Shown: positions 50,000 through 59,352 of the stretch, piece after piece | Layout: each line of letters opens with the position of its first letter | Position numbering within the stretch: the first letter of the stretch is position 1 | Assembly: GCF_001641695.1 (NCBI RefSeq) | Contig: NZ_LSEF01000091.1 | Coordinates: 1-64,000, forward strand | Source: Bradyrhizobium neotropicale | Lineage (GTDB): Bacteria > Pseudomonadota > Alphaproteobacteria > Rhizobiales > Xanthobacteraceae | Length of the DNA stretch: 64,000 nt | Reading direction: 5' to 3' | Notes under the pieces: model-generated | Database searches by the model: none | Seen by the model: the letters and a program-made list of their open reading frames with translations, nothing else | Told to the model about the DNA's origin: nothing | Program-made: the position numbers and the translations under genes

Positions 50000-52849
50000 A
50001 TGAATCCCGTCAAAGAACTGGAAAAGCACGGACAAGCCGTCTGGCTGGACTTTCTGGCCCGCGGCTTCATCGCCAACGGCGACCTGAAGCGGCTGATCGA
50101 CACCGACGGCGTCAAGGGAGTGACCTCCAACCCGTCGATCTTCGAGAAGGCGATCGGCAGCTCGGACGAGTACGACGCCCCGATCGGCAAGGCGCTGAAG
50201 CGCGGCGACCGGACGGTGGCCGAGCTGTTCGAGACCGTCGCGGTCGAGGACATCCAGAACGCCGCCGACGTGCTCCGGCCGGTCTATGACAGCCTCAAGG
50301 GCCATGACGGCTATGTCAGCCTCGAGGTCTCGCCCTATCTCGCGATGGATACCGCCGGCACGGTCGCCGAGGCACGGCGGCTGTGGAAGGACGTCAATCG
50401 CAAAAACTTGATGGTGAAGGTGCCGGCGACGCCGGAGGGCCTGCCGGCCATCGAGCAGCTCACCAGCGAAGGCATCAGCATCAATATCACGCTGCTGTTC
50501 TCAAAGGCGGTCTATCTCGAGGTCGCAGAGGCCTATCTCGCCGGCCTCGAAAAATATGTCGCCGGCGGCGGCAATCCGTCGCATGTGGCGAGCGTCGCAA
50601 GCTTCTTCGTCAGCCGGATCGATACCATGGTCGACAAGCAGCTCGACGAGAAGATCGCCCGCGCCAACGACCCCAGCGAGAAGGAGCGGCTCGCCGCGCT
50701 GAAGGGCAAGGTCGCGATCGCCAACGCCAAGGTCGCCTATCAGGATTACAAGCGCCTGTTCTCGGGCCCGCGCTGGGAGAAGCTTGCGGCCAAGGGCGCG
50801 AGACCGCAGCGAATGCTGTGGGCATCGACCGGCACCAAGAACAAGGACTACAGCGACGTCCTCTATGTCGAGGAGCTGATCGGCCCGAACACCATCAACA
50901 CGGTGCCGCCGGCCACGCTGGATGCGTTCCGCGACCATGGCAAGCTGCGCGACAGCCTTGAGGAGAACGTCGACGACGCGAGGCGCGTGCTGGAGGAGCT
51001 GGAGCGCTCGGGCGTCTCGCTCGATGCGATCACCGAGGAGCTCGTCAAGGACGGCGTCAAGCAGTTTGCCGATGCCGCCGACAAGCTCTATGGCGCGGTC
51101 GCCCACAAGCGCGTCACCGTGCTCGGGCCCGCGATCGATCGCCAGCAGCTGTCGCTCGGCGACGGACTCGGCAAGGCGGTGGCCAAGAGCACCGAGGAGT
51201 GGCGCGCATCCGCCAAGATCCGTCGGTTGTGGCAGCGCGACAAATCGGTCTGGACCGGCACGGATGAGGACAAATGGCTCGGCTGGCTCGACAGCGCGGC
51301 GAAGGCCGACGTCGCCGACTATGAGGACTATGCGAGCCGCGTGAAGGGCCAGAAATTCTCCGACGCCGTCGTGCTCGGCATGGGCGGCTCGAGCCTCGGA
51401 CCGGAGGTTCTCGCCGAAACATTCGCAAGGAAGCCCGGCTTCCCGAAGCTGCACGTGCTGGACTCCACCGATCCGGCGCAGGTGCGGGCGATGGAAGCGA
51501 AGATCGACATCGCCAGCACCGTCTTCATCGTCTCCAGCAAGTCCGGCGGCACCACCGAGCCGAACGCGATGAAGGATTATTTCCACGCACGCGTCGCTGA
51601 GGCCGTCGGTTCATCGGTCAAGACCGGCCATCGTTTCATCGCCGTGACCGATCCCGGCTCGTCGCTGGAGAAGGCGGCCAAGCAGCTCGGCTACGCCCGC
51701 ATCTTCCACGGCGAACCCTCGATTGGCGGACGCTATTCGGTGCTCTCGCCCTTCGGCCTCGTGCCGGCGGCGACCGCGGGCATCGACGTCAAGACCCTGA
51801 TCAAGCACGCGCTCTCGATGGCCCGCTCGTGCGGGCCGGACGTGCCGCCGCAGGAAAATCCCGGTGTGCAGCTTGGTCTCGCGATGGGTCTCGCCGGTCT
51901 CGAAGGCCGCGACAAGGTGACGATCCTGTCGTCGAGGAAGATCGCCGATTTCGGCGCCTGGGCCGAGCAGCTCATCGCGGAATCGACCGGCAAGGAAGGC
52001 AAGGGCCTGATCCCGATCGACGGCGAGCCGCTGGGCGATCCGTCGCTTTATGGCAACGACCGCTTCTTCATCGACATCCGCACCGAGGGCGAGGCGGACG
52101 CCGCGCATGACTCGAAGCTTGCCGCGGTCGAAGCGGCCGGCCATCCCGTGGTGCGCATCGTCATGAAGTCGATCGAGCATCTCGGCCAGGAGTTCTTCCG
52201 CTTCGAGATGGCGACGGCGGTGGCAGGCAGCATCCTCGGCATCAACCCGTTCGACCAGCCGGACGTGGAAGCGGCCAAGATCAAGACGCGGGAGCTCACC
52301 GCGGCGTTCGAGAAGACCGGCGCACTGCCGGCCGAACAGCCGGTGGTCAGCACTGATGAAGCCGATCTCTACACCGACGAGGCCAACGCCGCGGCGCTGC
52401 GTGCTGCGGGTGCGAACGGCGACCTCACCTCCTGGCTGAAGGCGCACCTCTCCCGCTCCAACCATGGCGACTATGTCGCCCTGCTCGGCTACATCGCGCG
52501 CGACAAGGCCACCATCGACGCGCTCCAGGCGATGCGCCTCGACGTGCGCGAGAAGCGTCATGTCGCGACCTGCGCCGAGTTCGGCCCGCGCTTCCTGCAC
52601 TCGACCGGACAGGCCTACAAAGGCGGCCCCGACAGCGGCGTGTTCCTCCAGATCACGGTCGACGACGCCAAGGACCTCGCCGTCCCCGGCCAGAAGGCGA
52701 GCTTCGGCATCATCAAGGCGGCACAGGCGCGCGGTGACTTCGACGTGCTCACCGAGCGCGGCCGTCGCGCGCTTCGCGTGCACCTGAAGGGCGGGCTCAA
52801 GAAGGGTCTCGCGGCGCTCAACGCCGCGCTCTCGGATGCGCTGAACTAG
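50000..52849 (+). CDS. tal-pgi: Bifunctional transaldolase/phosphoglucose isomerase
   Basis: A 949-residue fusion. Residues ~1-370 are transaldolase, with the Schiff-base Lys in NLMVKVPATPEGLPAIEQL, the start QAVWLDFLARGFI and DGVKGVTSNPSIFEKA. Residues ~390-949 are glucose-6-phosphate isomerase, with VVLGMGGSSLGPEV and SSKSGGTTEPNAM in the sugar phosphate site. It links the non-oxidative pentose phosphate branch to glucose-6-phosphate in one polypeptide. GGAGAG lies upstream. First gene of a six-gene operon, 12 bases before gnd. Confidence 0.95.
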   Translation: MNPVKELEKHGQAVWLDFLARGFIANGDLKRLIDTDGVKGVTSNPSIFEKAIGSSDEYDAPIGKALKRGDRTVAELFETVAVEDIQNAADVLRPVYDSLKGHDGYVSLEVSPYLAMDTAGTVAEARRLWKDVNRKNLMVKVPATPEGLPAIEQLTSEGISINITLLFSKAVYLEVAEAYLAGLEKYVAGGGNPSHVASVASFFVSRIDTMVDKQLDEKIARANDPSEKERLAALKGKVAIANAKVAYQDYKRLFSGPRWEKLAAKGARPQRMLWASTGTKNKDYSDVLYVEELIGPNTINTVPPATLDAFRDHGKLRDSLEENVDDARRVLEELERSGVSLDAITEELVKDGVKQFADAADKLYGAVAHKRVTVLGPAIDRQQLSLGDGLGKAVAKSTEEWRASAKIRRLWQRDKSVWTGTDEDKWLGWLDSAAKADVADYEDYASRVKGQKFSDAVVLGMGGSSLGPEVLAETFARKPGFPKLHVLDSTDPAQVRAMEAKIDIASTVFIVSSKSGGTTEPNAMKDYFHARVAEAVGSSVKTGHRFIAVTDPGSSLEKAAKQLGYARIFHGEPSIGGRYSVLSPFGLVPAATAGIDVKTLIKHALSMARSCGPDVPPQENPGVQLGLAMGLAGLEGRDKVTILSSRKIADFGAWAEQLIAESTGKEGKGLIPIDGEPLGDPSLYGNDRFFIDIRTEGEADAAHDSKLAAVEAAGHPVVRIVMKSIEHLGQEFFRFEMATAVAGSILGINPFDQPDVEAAKIKTRELTAAFEKTGALPAEQPVVSTDEADLYTDEANAAALRAAGANGDLTSWLKAHLSRSNHGDYVALLGYIARDKATIDALQAMRLDVREKRHVATCAEFGPRFLHSTGQAYKGGPDSGVFLQITVDDAKDLAVPGQKASFGIIKAAQARGDFDVLTERGRRALRVHLKGGLKKGLAALNAALSDALN

Positions 52850-52861
52850 AGGAATATCGCG

Positions 52862-53860
52862 ATGCAACTCGGCATGATCGGCCTCGGCAGGATGGGCGGC
52901 AACATCGTTCGCCGCCTGATGCGCAACGGCCATTCGACCGTGGTCTATGACAAGGACGCCAAGGCCGTCGCCGGCCTTGCCGCAGACGGCGCGCAAGGCG
53001 CCTCCACGCTGGAAGAGTTCGTCGCGAAACTCGAACGGCCGCGCACGGCCTGGGTGATGCTGCCGGCCGGCCACATCACCGAGACGACGATCGACACGAT
53101 CGCGAACGTGATGCAGGCCGGCGACGTCATCATCGACGGCGGCAACACGTTCTGGCAGGACGACGTCCGTCGCGGCAAGGCGCTGAAGGCGCGCGGCATC
53201 CACTATGTCGACGTCGGTACCTCCGGTGGAGTCTGGGGGCTTGACCGCGGCTATTGCATGATGATCGGCGGCGACAAGGCCGTCGTCGACCGGCTCGATC
53301 CGATCTTCGCCGCGCTCGCGCCCGGCCCCGGCGACATCCCGCGCACGCCGGGACGCGAGGGCCGCGATCCCCGCATCGAGCAGGGCTACATCCACGCCGG
53401 CCCGGTCGGCGCCGGGCACTTCGTGAAGATGATCCACAACGGCATCGAATACGGCCTGATGCAGGCCTATGCCGAAGGCTTCGAAATCCTCAAGAACGCC
53501 AGCATCGAGGCGCTCCCGGCGGATCACCGCTACGACTTCGATCTTGCCGATATTGCCGAGGTCTGGCGTCGCGGCAGCGTGATCCCGTCCTGGCTGCTCG
53601 ACCTCACCTCGACGGCGCTCGCAGACAGTCCGGCGCTGTCGGAATATTCCGGTTTCGTAGAGGATTCCGGCGAGGGCCGCTGGACCGTGAATGCGGCGAT
53701 CGACGAGGCGGTGCCGGCCGAGGTTCTGACCGCGGCCCTCTTCGCACGTTTCCGTTCCCGCAAGGAACATACCTTCGCCGAAAAAATTCTTTCTGCGATG
53801 CGCGCGGGCTTCGGCGGCCACAAGGAGCCGAAGCAGCCGGACGCGTCGAAGCCCAAGTAA
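52862..53860 (+). CDS. gnd: 6-phosphogluconate dehydrogenase, decarboxylating (short form)
   Basis: A 332-residue enzyme oxidising 6-phosphogluconate to ribulose 5-phosphate and CO2. N-terminal Rossmann motif MIGLGRMGGNIVRRLMRNGH; substrate site GTSGGVWGLDRGYCMMIGG; catalytic Lys/Asn region HFVKMIHNGIEYGLMQAYAEG. The short length (about 330, not 470) marks the GndA-like, often NAD-preferring subfamily. It sits 12 bases after tal-pgi. Confidence 0.94.
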   Translation: MQLGMIGLGRMGGNIVRRLMRNGHSTVVYDKDAKAVAGLAADGAQGASTLEEFVAKLERPRTAWVMLPAGHITETTIDTIANVMQAGDVIIDGGNTFWQDDVRRGKALKARGIHYVDVGTSGGVWGLDRGYCMMIGGDKAVVDRLDPIFAALAPGPGDIPRTPGREGRDPRIEQGYIHAGPVGAGHFVKMIHNGIEYGLMQAYAEGFEILKNASIEALPADHRYDFDLADIAEVWRRGSVIPSWLLDLTSTALADSPALSEYSGFVEDSGEGRWTVNAAIDEAVPAEVLTAALFARFRSRKEHTFAEKILSAMRAGFGGHKEPKQPDASKPK

Positions 53861-53873
53861 GAAGCCCAAATAA
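53848..53873 (+). repeat. 13-base tandem duplication at the gnd stop codon
   Basis: GAAGCCCAAGTAA is followed directly by GAAGCCCAAATAA, duplicating the last codons and the stop of gnd. The real stop is the first TAA. Confidence 0.6.
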
Positions 53874-53900
53874 GAAGTAACAAAACGAAGGCAATCGTTC

Positions 53901-55412
53901 GTGACAAAAGATCCGCAGCCAAAACGCAAGCCGGAAAACTGCGCCTTCGTCATCTTCGGCGTCACCGGTGATCTCACCCATCGGCTGGTGATGCCGTCGC
54001 TGTACAATCTCGCCGCCGAGAACCTGTTGCCGGAAAAATTCTGCGTGGTCGGCGTGGCCCGCAGGGGCATGTCGAATGACGAATTGCGCGACAGCCTGCT
54101 GAAGGGCCTGCGCCAGTACGCAACCCGCCCCGTGGACGATGTCGTCGCCCGGCAGCTCCTGCACTGCGTCACCTTCGTCGAAGCCGATGCGAAGGATCCG
54201 CCGTCCTTCGACACCCTGCGCGAGCACCTCGATGCGCTCGAATGCTCGCGCGGCACCGGAGGCAACCGGCTGTTCTATCTGGCGACGCCGCCGGCCGCAT
54301 TCGCGCCGACCGCACGCGAGCTCGGCCGCACCGGATTGATGAAGGAGAACGGCGCCTGGCGCCGGCTGGTGATCGAGAAGCCGTTCGGCACCGATCTCGC
54401 CTCGGCCCGCGCCTTGAACGCCGAGCTCCTGAACATCATGGACGAGCACCAGATCTACCGGATCGATCACTATCTCGGCAAGGAGACGGTGCAGAACATC
54501 ATGGTGCTGCGCTTTGCCAACGGCATGTTCGAGCCGATCTGGAATCGCAACCATATCGACCACGTCCAGATCACGGTCGAGGAAAAGCTCAGTGTCGGCC
54601 ATCGCGGCGGCTTCTACGACGCCACTGGCGCGCTGCGCGACATGGTGCCGAACCATTTGTTCCAGCTCATGTCGCTGGTCGCGATGGGGCCCCCAACCCG
54701 TTTCGACGCCCATTCCGTGCGCTCTGAAAAGGCGGAGGTGCTCTCCGCGATCCAGATGCCGAGCGAGGAAGAGGCGCTGAGAAGCTCGGTTCGGGCGCAA
54801 TATCTGGCGGGGCGGATCGACAACGAGGATATTCCGGACTATCGCAAGACCGAGGACGTCAAGGCCGGCAGCACCACCGAGACCTTTGTCGCGCTCAAGC
54901 TCATGATCGACAATTGGCGCTGGGCAGGCGTGCCGTTCTATCTTCGCTCCGGCAAGGCGCTGGCCCACAAGCGCACCGAGGTCGCGATCAAGTTCAAGCA
55001 GGCGCCGCTGTCGATGTTCACGGGCACCGCGGTCGATCGCCTCTCGCAGAACTTTCTCACCATCGGCATTGCGCCGACCGAAACCATCGAGCTGCAATTC
55101 AACGCCAAGATCCCGGGACCGAGCGTGACGATCGACGGCGTCGAGATGAAGTTCCGCTACGGCGATTATTTCAAGGCCGATCCCAGCACCGGCTACGAGA
55201 CGCTGATCTACGACTGCATGATCGGCGACAACATCCTGTTCCAGCGCGCCGACGGCGTCGAGGCCGGATGGCAGGCGGTGCAGCCGTTCCTCGATGCCTG
55301 GAAGAACGCAGGCACCAACGGCATCGAGACTTATCGTGCCGGCAGCGATGGCCCGGCTTGCGCCGACGAGCTCCTGAAGCGCGACGGGCGAAGCTGGCGG
55401 AAATATTCGTGA
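53901..55412 (+). CDS. zwf: Glucose-6-phosphate dehydrogenase
   Basis: A 503-residue enzyme making 6-phosphogluconolactone and NAD(P)H. N-terminal dinucleotide motif VIFGVTGDLTHRLVMPSL; active-site His in YRIDHYLGKETVQN; the conserved EKPFGTDLASA with substrate Lys; VGHRGGFYDATGALRDM downstream. The start is GTG at 53901. Its TGA shares one base with the pgl ATG, so zwf and pgl are coupled. Confidence 0.95.
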   Translation: MTKDPQPKRKPENCAFVIFGVTGDLTHRLVMPSLYNLAAENLLPEKFCVVGVARRGMSNDELRDSLLKGLRQYATRPVDDVVARQLLHCVTFVEADAKDPPSFDTLREHLDALECSRGTGGNRLFYLATPPAAFAPTARELGRTGLMKENGAWRRLVIEKPFGTDLASARALNAELLNIMDEHQIYRIDHYLGKETVQNIMVLRFANGMFEPIWNRNHIDHVQITVEEKLSVGHRGGFYDATGALRDMVPNHLFQLMSLVAMGPPTRFDAHSVRSEKAEVLSAIQMPSEEEALRSSVRAQYLAGRIDNEDIPDYRKTEDVKAGSTTETFVALKLMIDNWRWAGVPFYLRSGKALAHKRTEVAIKFKQAPLSMFTGTAVDRLSQNFLTIGIAPTETIELQFNAKIPGPSVTIDGVEMKFRYGDYFKADPSTGYETLIYDCMIGDNILFQRADGVEAGWQAVQPFLDAWKNAGTNGIETYRAGSDGPACADELLKRDGRSWRKYS

Positions 55413-56161
55413 TGGCTGCGGCCGACCAGCCGGAATTGATCGTCGAGACTGATGCCGAAGCGCTGGCGCACGCCGCAGCCGAACGCGTGATGGCACGAAT
55501 CGCGGCCAACCCCAGTCGGATCGCGATCTGCCTCACCGGCGGATCGAGCCCGAAGAAGCTCTATCAATTGCTCGACAGCGACGCCTGGCGCGGCAAGATT
55601 CCCTGGGAACGGGTGCACTGGTTCATCGGCGACGAGCGCTTCGTGCCCGAGAGCGATCCTCTCAACAACATGACGGTCGCCCGCGCGATCTTCCTCGATC
55701 GCAGCGCACCGCCCGGCCACATCCATCCGATCCCGACCGCGATCGAAAATCCCGACAAAAGCGCCGAGGCCTATCAGCGCGAGCTGCAGTCCTTCTATGG
55801 CGCCGACCGGCTCGATCCGTCGCGCCCGCTGTTCGACCTGGTCCTGATGGGCGCGGGGCCGGACGGCCACACCGCTTCGCTGTTTCCCGGCTATCCCGCA
55901 ATTGAAGAGGCCGTACGCTGGGTCGTCGGCGTGCCCAAGGCCAATGTCGCGCCGTTCGTGCCGAGGGTCTCGCTCACCCTGCCCGCTCTGGCCTCGTGCC
56001 GCGAAATGCTGTTTGAGATCGCCGGGCACGACAAGCAGGCGATCTTGACGCGCCTCCTCAATAGCGAGAATCTGCCTGCCGTACGCGCGCGCTCGAATGG
56101 TGAGACCGTCTGGCTGGTCGACCAGGCCGCGCTTCCGGAGGGGATTCGTGGCGGGCGCTGA
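55412..56161 (+). CDS. pgl: 6-phosphogluconolactonase
   Basis: A 249-residue DevB/NagB-type lactonase that opens the zwf product. Visible family motifs: ICLTGGSSPKKLYQLL, WFIGDERFVPESDPLNN and LVLMGAGPDGHTASLFPG. The ATG at 55412 overlaps the zwf stop by one base; its end overlaps gntK by 14 bases. Confidence 0.95.
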   Translation: MAAADQPELIVETDAEALAHAAAERVMARIAANPSRIAICLTGGSSPKKLYQLLDSDAWRGKIPWERVHWFIGDERFVPESDPLNNMTVARAIFLDRSAPPGHIHPIPTAIENPDKSAEAYQRELQSFYGADRLDPSRPLFDLVLMGAGPDGHTASLFPGYPAIEEAVRWVVGVPKANVAPFVPRVSLTLPALASCREMLFEIAGHDKQAILTRLLNSENLPAVRARSNGETVWLVDQAALPEGIRGGR

Positions 56162-56705
56162 AGCACCTTGTGCATTGATCGTGATGGGCGTGTCGGGCTC
56201 GGGCAAGAGCACGATTGCGGAAGCGCTCGGCCAGCGGCTTGGCTGGCGATTCGAGGACGGCGACAGCTTCCATCCGCCGAGCAACGTCGCGAAGATGAGT
56301 GCCGGCCAGCCGCTCACCGATGAAGACCGCTGGCCCTGGCTCAACGCCATCGCCGACGAGATCGCGCGGGTCTGCGAGGCCGGCGAGCACGTCATCATCG
56401 CCTGCTCGGCGCTGAAGCACACCTATCGTGACGTACTCTTACGTGGCCGCGATGACGTCCGCTTCGTCTTTCTCAGAGGCACGAAGGAGCTGATCGCCGA
56501 GCGGCTGGCCCATCGCAAGGGTCATTTCATGCCACCCGAGCTCTTGACCAGCCAGTTCAGCACGCTGGAGCCGCCGGAGACGAGCGAGCATGTGATCACC
56601 GTCTCGATCGACGAGACCGTCGAAGCGATCGTGGACGGCGTCGTACGGCAGCTCAAATTCGGCGGCGCCAAACGCAAGGCCGAAAAACCCAAGGCTATGT
56701 CATGA
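56148..56705 (+). CDS. gntK: Gluconokinase
   Basis: A 185-residue GntK-type kinase that phosphorylates gluconate to 6-phosphogluconate. The P-loop is GVSGSGKSTIAEAL, followed by the substrate region FEDGDSFHPPSNVAKMSAGQPLTDEDRWPWL, which is diagnostic for gluconokinase. GTG at 56148 is chosen as start because GGAGG lies just upstream (CGGAGGGGATTC). It overlaps the HAD gene by 4 bases. It feeds the gnd substrate pool. Confidence 0.93.
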   Translation: MAGAEAPCALIVMGVSGSGKSTIAEALGQRLGWRFEDGDSFHPPSNVAKMSAGQPLTDEDRWPWLNAIADEIARVCEAGEHVIIACSALKHTYRDVLLRGRDDVRFVFLRGTKELIAERLAHRKGHFMPPELLTSQFSTLEPPETSEHVITVSIDETVEAIVDGVVRQLKFGGAKRKAEKPKAMS

Positions 56706-57514
56706 CGCCGATCTCACTCGTTGTCTCCGACGTCGACGGCACGCTGCTGACCAAGGACAAGACGCTGACCGACCGCGCCCGGGCGGCGGTGCAGCGGGTG
56801 CACAAAGCCGGCATCGGCTTCACCATCACCTCGAGCCGCCCCGCCATCGGCATGCGCTTTCTGATCGAGCCGCTGTCGATCACCCTGCCGGTCGGCCCCT
56901 TCAACGGCTCCTCGATCATCGATCCCTCGATGAAGCCGGTTGTGCAGCATCTGATCCCGCAGGCGGCGGCCGAGCGCTGCCTGCAGATCCTCCGGGAATT
57001 CGGCGCCGACATCTGGCTCTTCACCGCCGACAAATGGCTGATCGACAATCCGAAGGGCGCCTACGTCGCCCATGAGCAGCACACGATCCGCGCCGACCCG
57101 ACGGTCGTTGCGGACTTCACGCCGTACCTCGCGAGCGGCTGCAAGATCGTCGGCGCGAGCGCCGATGCGGCCGGCCTTGAGCGTTGCGAGAAGGTGATGC
57201 AGGAGGCACTCAGTACGCAGGCGACCGCGGTGCGCTCGCAGACCTATTATCTCGACATCACCCCGCCCGGCTTCAACAAGGGCACCTTCGTGCAGGCAAT
57301 GGCGCAGCGCCTCGGCATTTCGACCGACGCGGTCGCCACCATCGGCGACATGCAGAACGATCTCGCGATGTTCCGGGTCAGCGGCTACTCGGTCGCCATG
57401 GGCAATGCCGCCGACAACGTCAAGCAGCAGGCGATGCACGTGACTGCCAGCAACGAGCAGGACGGCTTTGCCGAGGCGATGGAGATGATCTTGAAGCGGA
57501 ACGGGATCGACTGA
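56702..57514 (+). CDS. Cof-type HAD hydrolase (sugar phosphatase)
   Basis: A 270-residue HAD phosphatase of class IIB (Cof). Motif I is VVSDVDGTLLTKD (nucleophile and acid Asp), motif II TITSSRPA, motif III Lys in FNKGTFVQAMAQRLGI and motif IV TIGDMQNDLAMF. Such enzymes dephosphorylate hexose or pentose phosphates. It overlaps gntK and ends 5 bases before the convergent GH15 gene. As last gene of the pentose phosphate operon it may clear a toxic or excess sugar phosphate; the substrate is not known. Confidence 0.9.
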   Translation: MTPISLVVSDVDGTLLTKDKTLTDRARAAVQRVHKAGIGFTITSSRPAIGMRFLIEPLSITLPVGPFNGSSIIDPSMKPVVQHLIPQAAAERCLQILREFGADIWLFTADKWLIDNPKGAYVAHEQHTIRADPTVVADFTPYLASGCKIVGASADAAGLERCEKVMQEALSTQATAVRSQTYYLDITPPGFNKGTFVQAMAQRLGISTDAVATIGDMQNDLAMFRVSGYSVAMGNAADNVKQQAMHVTASNEQDGFAEAMEMILKRNGID

Positions 57515-57519
57515 GGTCG

Positions 57520-59322
57520 TCACTGCGACCGCTGCACCGCCGGCTTCTCGCTCTCCTGCCGCGCCGCCGAGAGATTGTGCGCGGTGTTGATCAGCGCGAT
57601 ATGGGTCAGCGCCTGCGGGAAATTTCCGGTCTGGCGACGCGCCCCGGGATCGTATTCCTCGGCCAGAAGCCCGACGTCGTTCGCAAGTCCCGCAACGCGA
57701 TCGAACAGCACTTGCGCCTTGTCGAGATCGCCCGACAGCACGCAGGCATCGGCGAGCCACAAGGTACAGGCGAGGAACGCACCTTCGATCGGCTGCTTCT
57801 CGTCGGACACTTCGCGCGGATCGTGCCGCAGCACGAAGCCGTCGCGCATCAGGCATTTCTCGACGGCCGCGATGGTGCCGCGAACGCGCGGATCCGACGG
57901 CGGCAGAAAGCCGACCGCGGGCAGCAGCAGCACGCTGGCATCGAGCAGCTTCGAGCCATAGGACTCGACGAAGGCATTCTCTGCGGCATCGAAGCCCTTG
58001 TTGCAGACGTCGCGATGGATGGCTTCGCGCAAGGCACGCCAGTGCAGAAGCGGCGCCTTGAAGCCGAACGTCTCGGCGCTCTTGATGCCGCGGTCGAAGG
58101 CGACCCAGGTCATTACCTTGGAGAAGACATAGTGCCTGGGCTGTCCGCGGCGCTCCCAGATGCCGTGATCGGGTTGGTCCCAGACCTCGGCGAGGTGATT
58201 GATCACGGCACATTCCAGCGCCCAGCTCTCCTCGTCGAGCTTCAGCTTGGCCATGCGTGACTGGTGGAACGCGTCGATCAGCTCGCCGTAGACATCAAGC
58301 TGGAGCTGCGCATGTGCGGCATTGCCGACCCGCACCGGCTTTGCACCCTCGTAGCCGTCGAGCCAGCCGGCCTCCCATTCGAGCAGCCGGCGCTGCCCCC
58401 AGATTCCATACATGATCTGCATGTGCGAGGGCGAGCCGGCCGCCGCGCGCAAGAGCCAGTTGTGCCAGGCCAGCGCTTCCTCGGTATAGCCCGAGTTCAT
58501 CAGCGCGAGCAGCGTGAAGGTGGCATCGCGCAGCCAGCAGAAGCGGTAGTCCCAATTTCGCGTCCCGCCGAGCTTTTCCGGCAATGACGTGGTCGGCGCC
58601 GCCACGATGCCGCCGGTCGGATCGAAAGTCAGCGCCTTTAGCGTGATCAGCGAGCGCACGATGAGATCGTGATAGTTGCCGTCCCGGGTGCATTGGCTGC
58701 ACCAGCCCTTCCAGAACGTCTCGGTTTCCTGAAGTGCGATCTCGGGATCGATCGGCTCGGGCGGCGGGAGATGCGAGGGGCCATAGGTCAGCACGAAGGG
58801 CACGGTCACGCCGGCCTTCACCTCGAACTCAGCGACCGTCGTGAGATCCTTGCCCTGTGTCTCGACAGGCGTGCGCAGCACCGTCATGTCCTGGCCGCAG
58901 ATCGCAAACAGCGCGCCGTCCTCGGTTCGCCGCACCCAGGGAATGTCGGCGCCGAAGCCGAAACGGATCACGAGCTCCATCCGCATCTTCACCGTGCCGC
59001 TGACGCCGCGCACCAGCCGCACGATGTCGGACGCCTTGCCGCGCGGCGGCATGAAATCGACCAGCGCGACGGTGCCGCTCTCGGTCTCGAAGCGTGTCTC
59101 GAGGATCAGCGTGTTGCCGAGATAATGGCGCGACGTGCTCGTGACGGAATCACTCGGCGCGATCAGCCAGCGCCCGTTCCTGTCGGTGCCGAGAATCGCG
59201 GCAAAGCAGGCGTCGGAATCAAAGGCCGGCCAGCACAGCCAGTCGATCGAGCCGTCGCGGCCGACCAGCGCCGCCGTCTCGCAGTCGCCGATCAGTGCGT
59301 GGTCCTCGATCCTCACTGACAC
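57520..59322 (-). CDS. GH15 glycoside hydrolase, glucoamylase/trehalase-like
   Basis: A 600-residue GH15 enzyme. The N-terminal TREH_N-type domain starts IEDHALIGDCETAALVGRDG and SIDWLCWPAFDSDACF. The catalytic (alpha/alpha)6 domain has NWDYRFCWLRDATFTLLALM, the general acid Glu in LDVYGELIDAF and the base Glu in LAEEYDPGARRQTGNFPQAL. Mycobacterial proteins of this architecture are trehalases; glucoamylase is the alternative. It lies 30 bases after malQ on the same strand, so both probably act on alpha-glucan or trehalose. Confidence 0.9.
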   Translation of the reverse strand: MSVRIEDHALIGDCETAALVGRDGSIDWLCWPAFDSDACFAAILGTDRNGRWLIAPSDSVTSTSRHYLGNTLILETRFETESGTVALVDFMPPRGKASDIVRLVRGVSGTVKMRMELVIRFGFGADIPWVRRTEDGALFAICGQDMTVLRTPVETQGKDLTTVAEFEVKAGVTVPFVLTYGPSHLPPPEPIDPEIALQETETFWKGWCSQCTRDGNYHDLIVRSLITLKALTFDPTGGIVAAPTTSLPEKLGGTRNWDYRFCWLRDATFTLLALMNSGYTEEALAWHNWLLRAAAGSPSHMQIMYGIWGQRRLLEWEAGWLDGYEGAKPVRVGNAAHAQLQLDVYGELIDAFHQSRMAKLKLDEESWALECAVINHLAEVWDQPDHGIWERRGQPRHYVFSKVMTWVAFDRGIKSAETFGFKAPLLHWRALREAIHRDVCNKGFDAAENAFVESYGSKLLDASVLLLPAVGFLPPSDPRVRGTIAAVEKCLMRDGFVLRHDPREVSDEKQPIEGAFLACTLWLADACVLSGDLDKAQVLFDRVAGLANDVGLLAEEYDPGARRQTGNFPQALTHIALINTAHNLSAARQESEKPAVQRSQ

Positions 59323-59352
59323 TTCGTTGCTACCCTGCGAAGCGGCGGGAAC

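Noticed and set aside
51611..54265. 884-residue minus-strand ORF over tal-pgi, gnd and zwf
   Set aside because: Antisense to three well-identified enzymes and without any domain.
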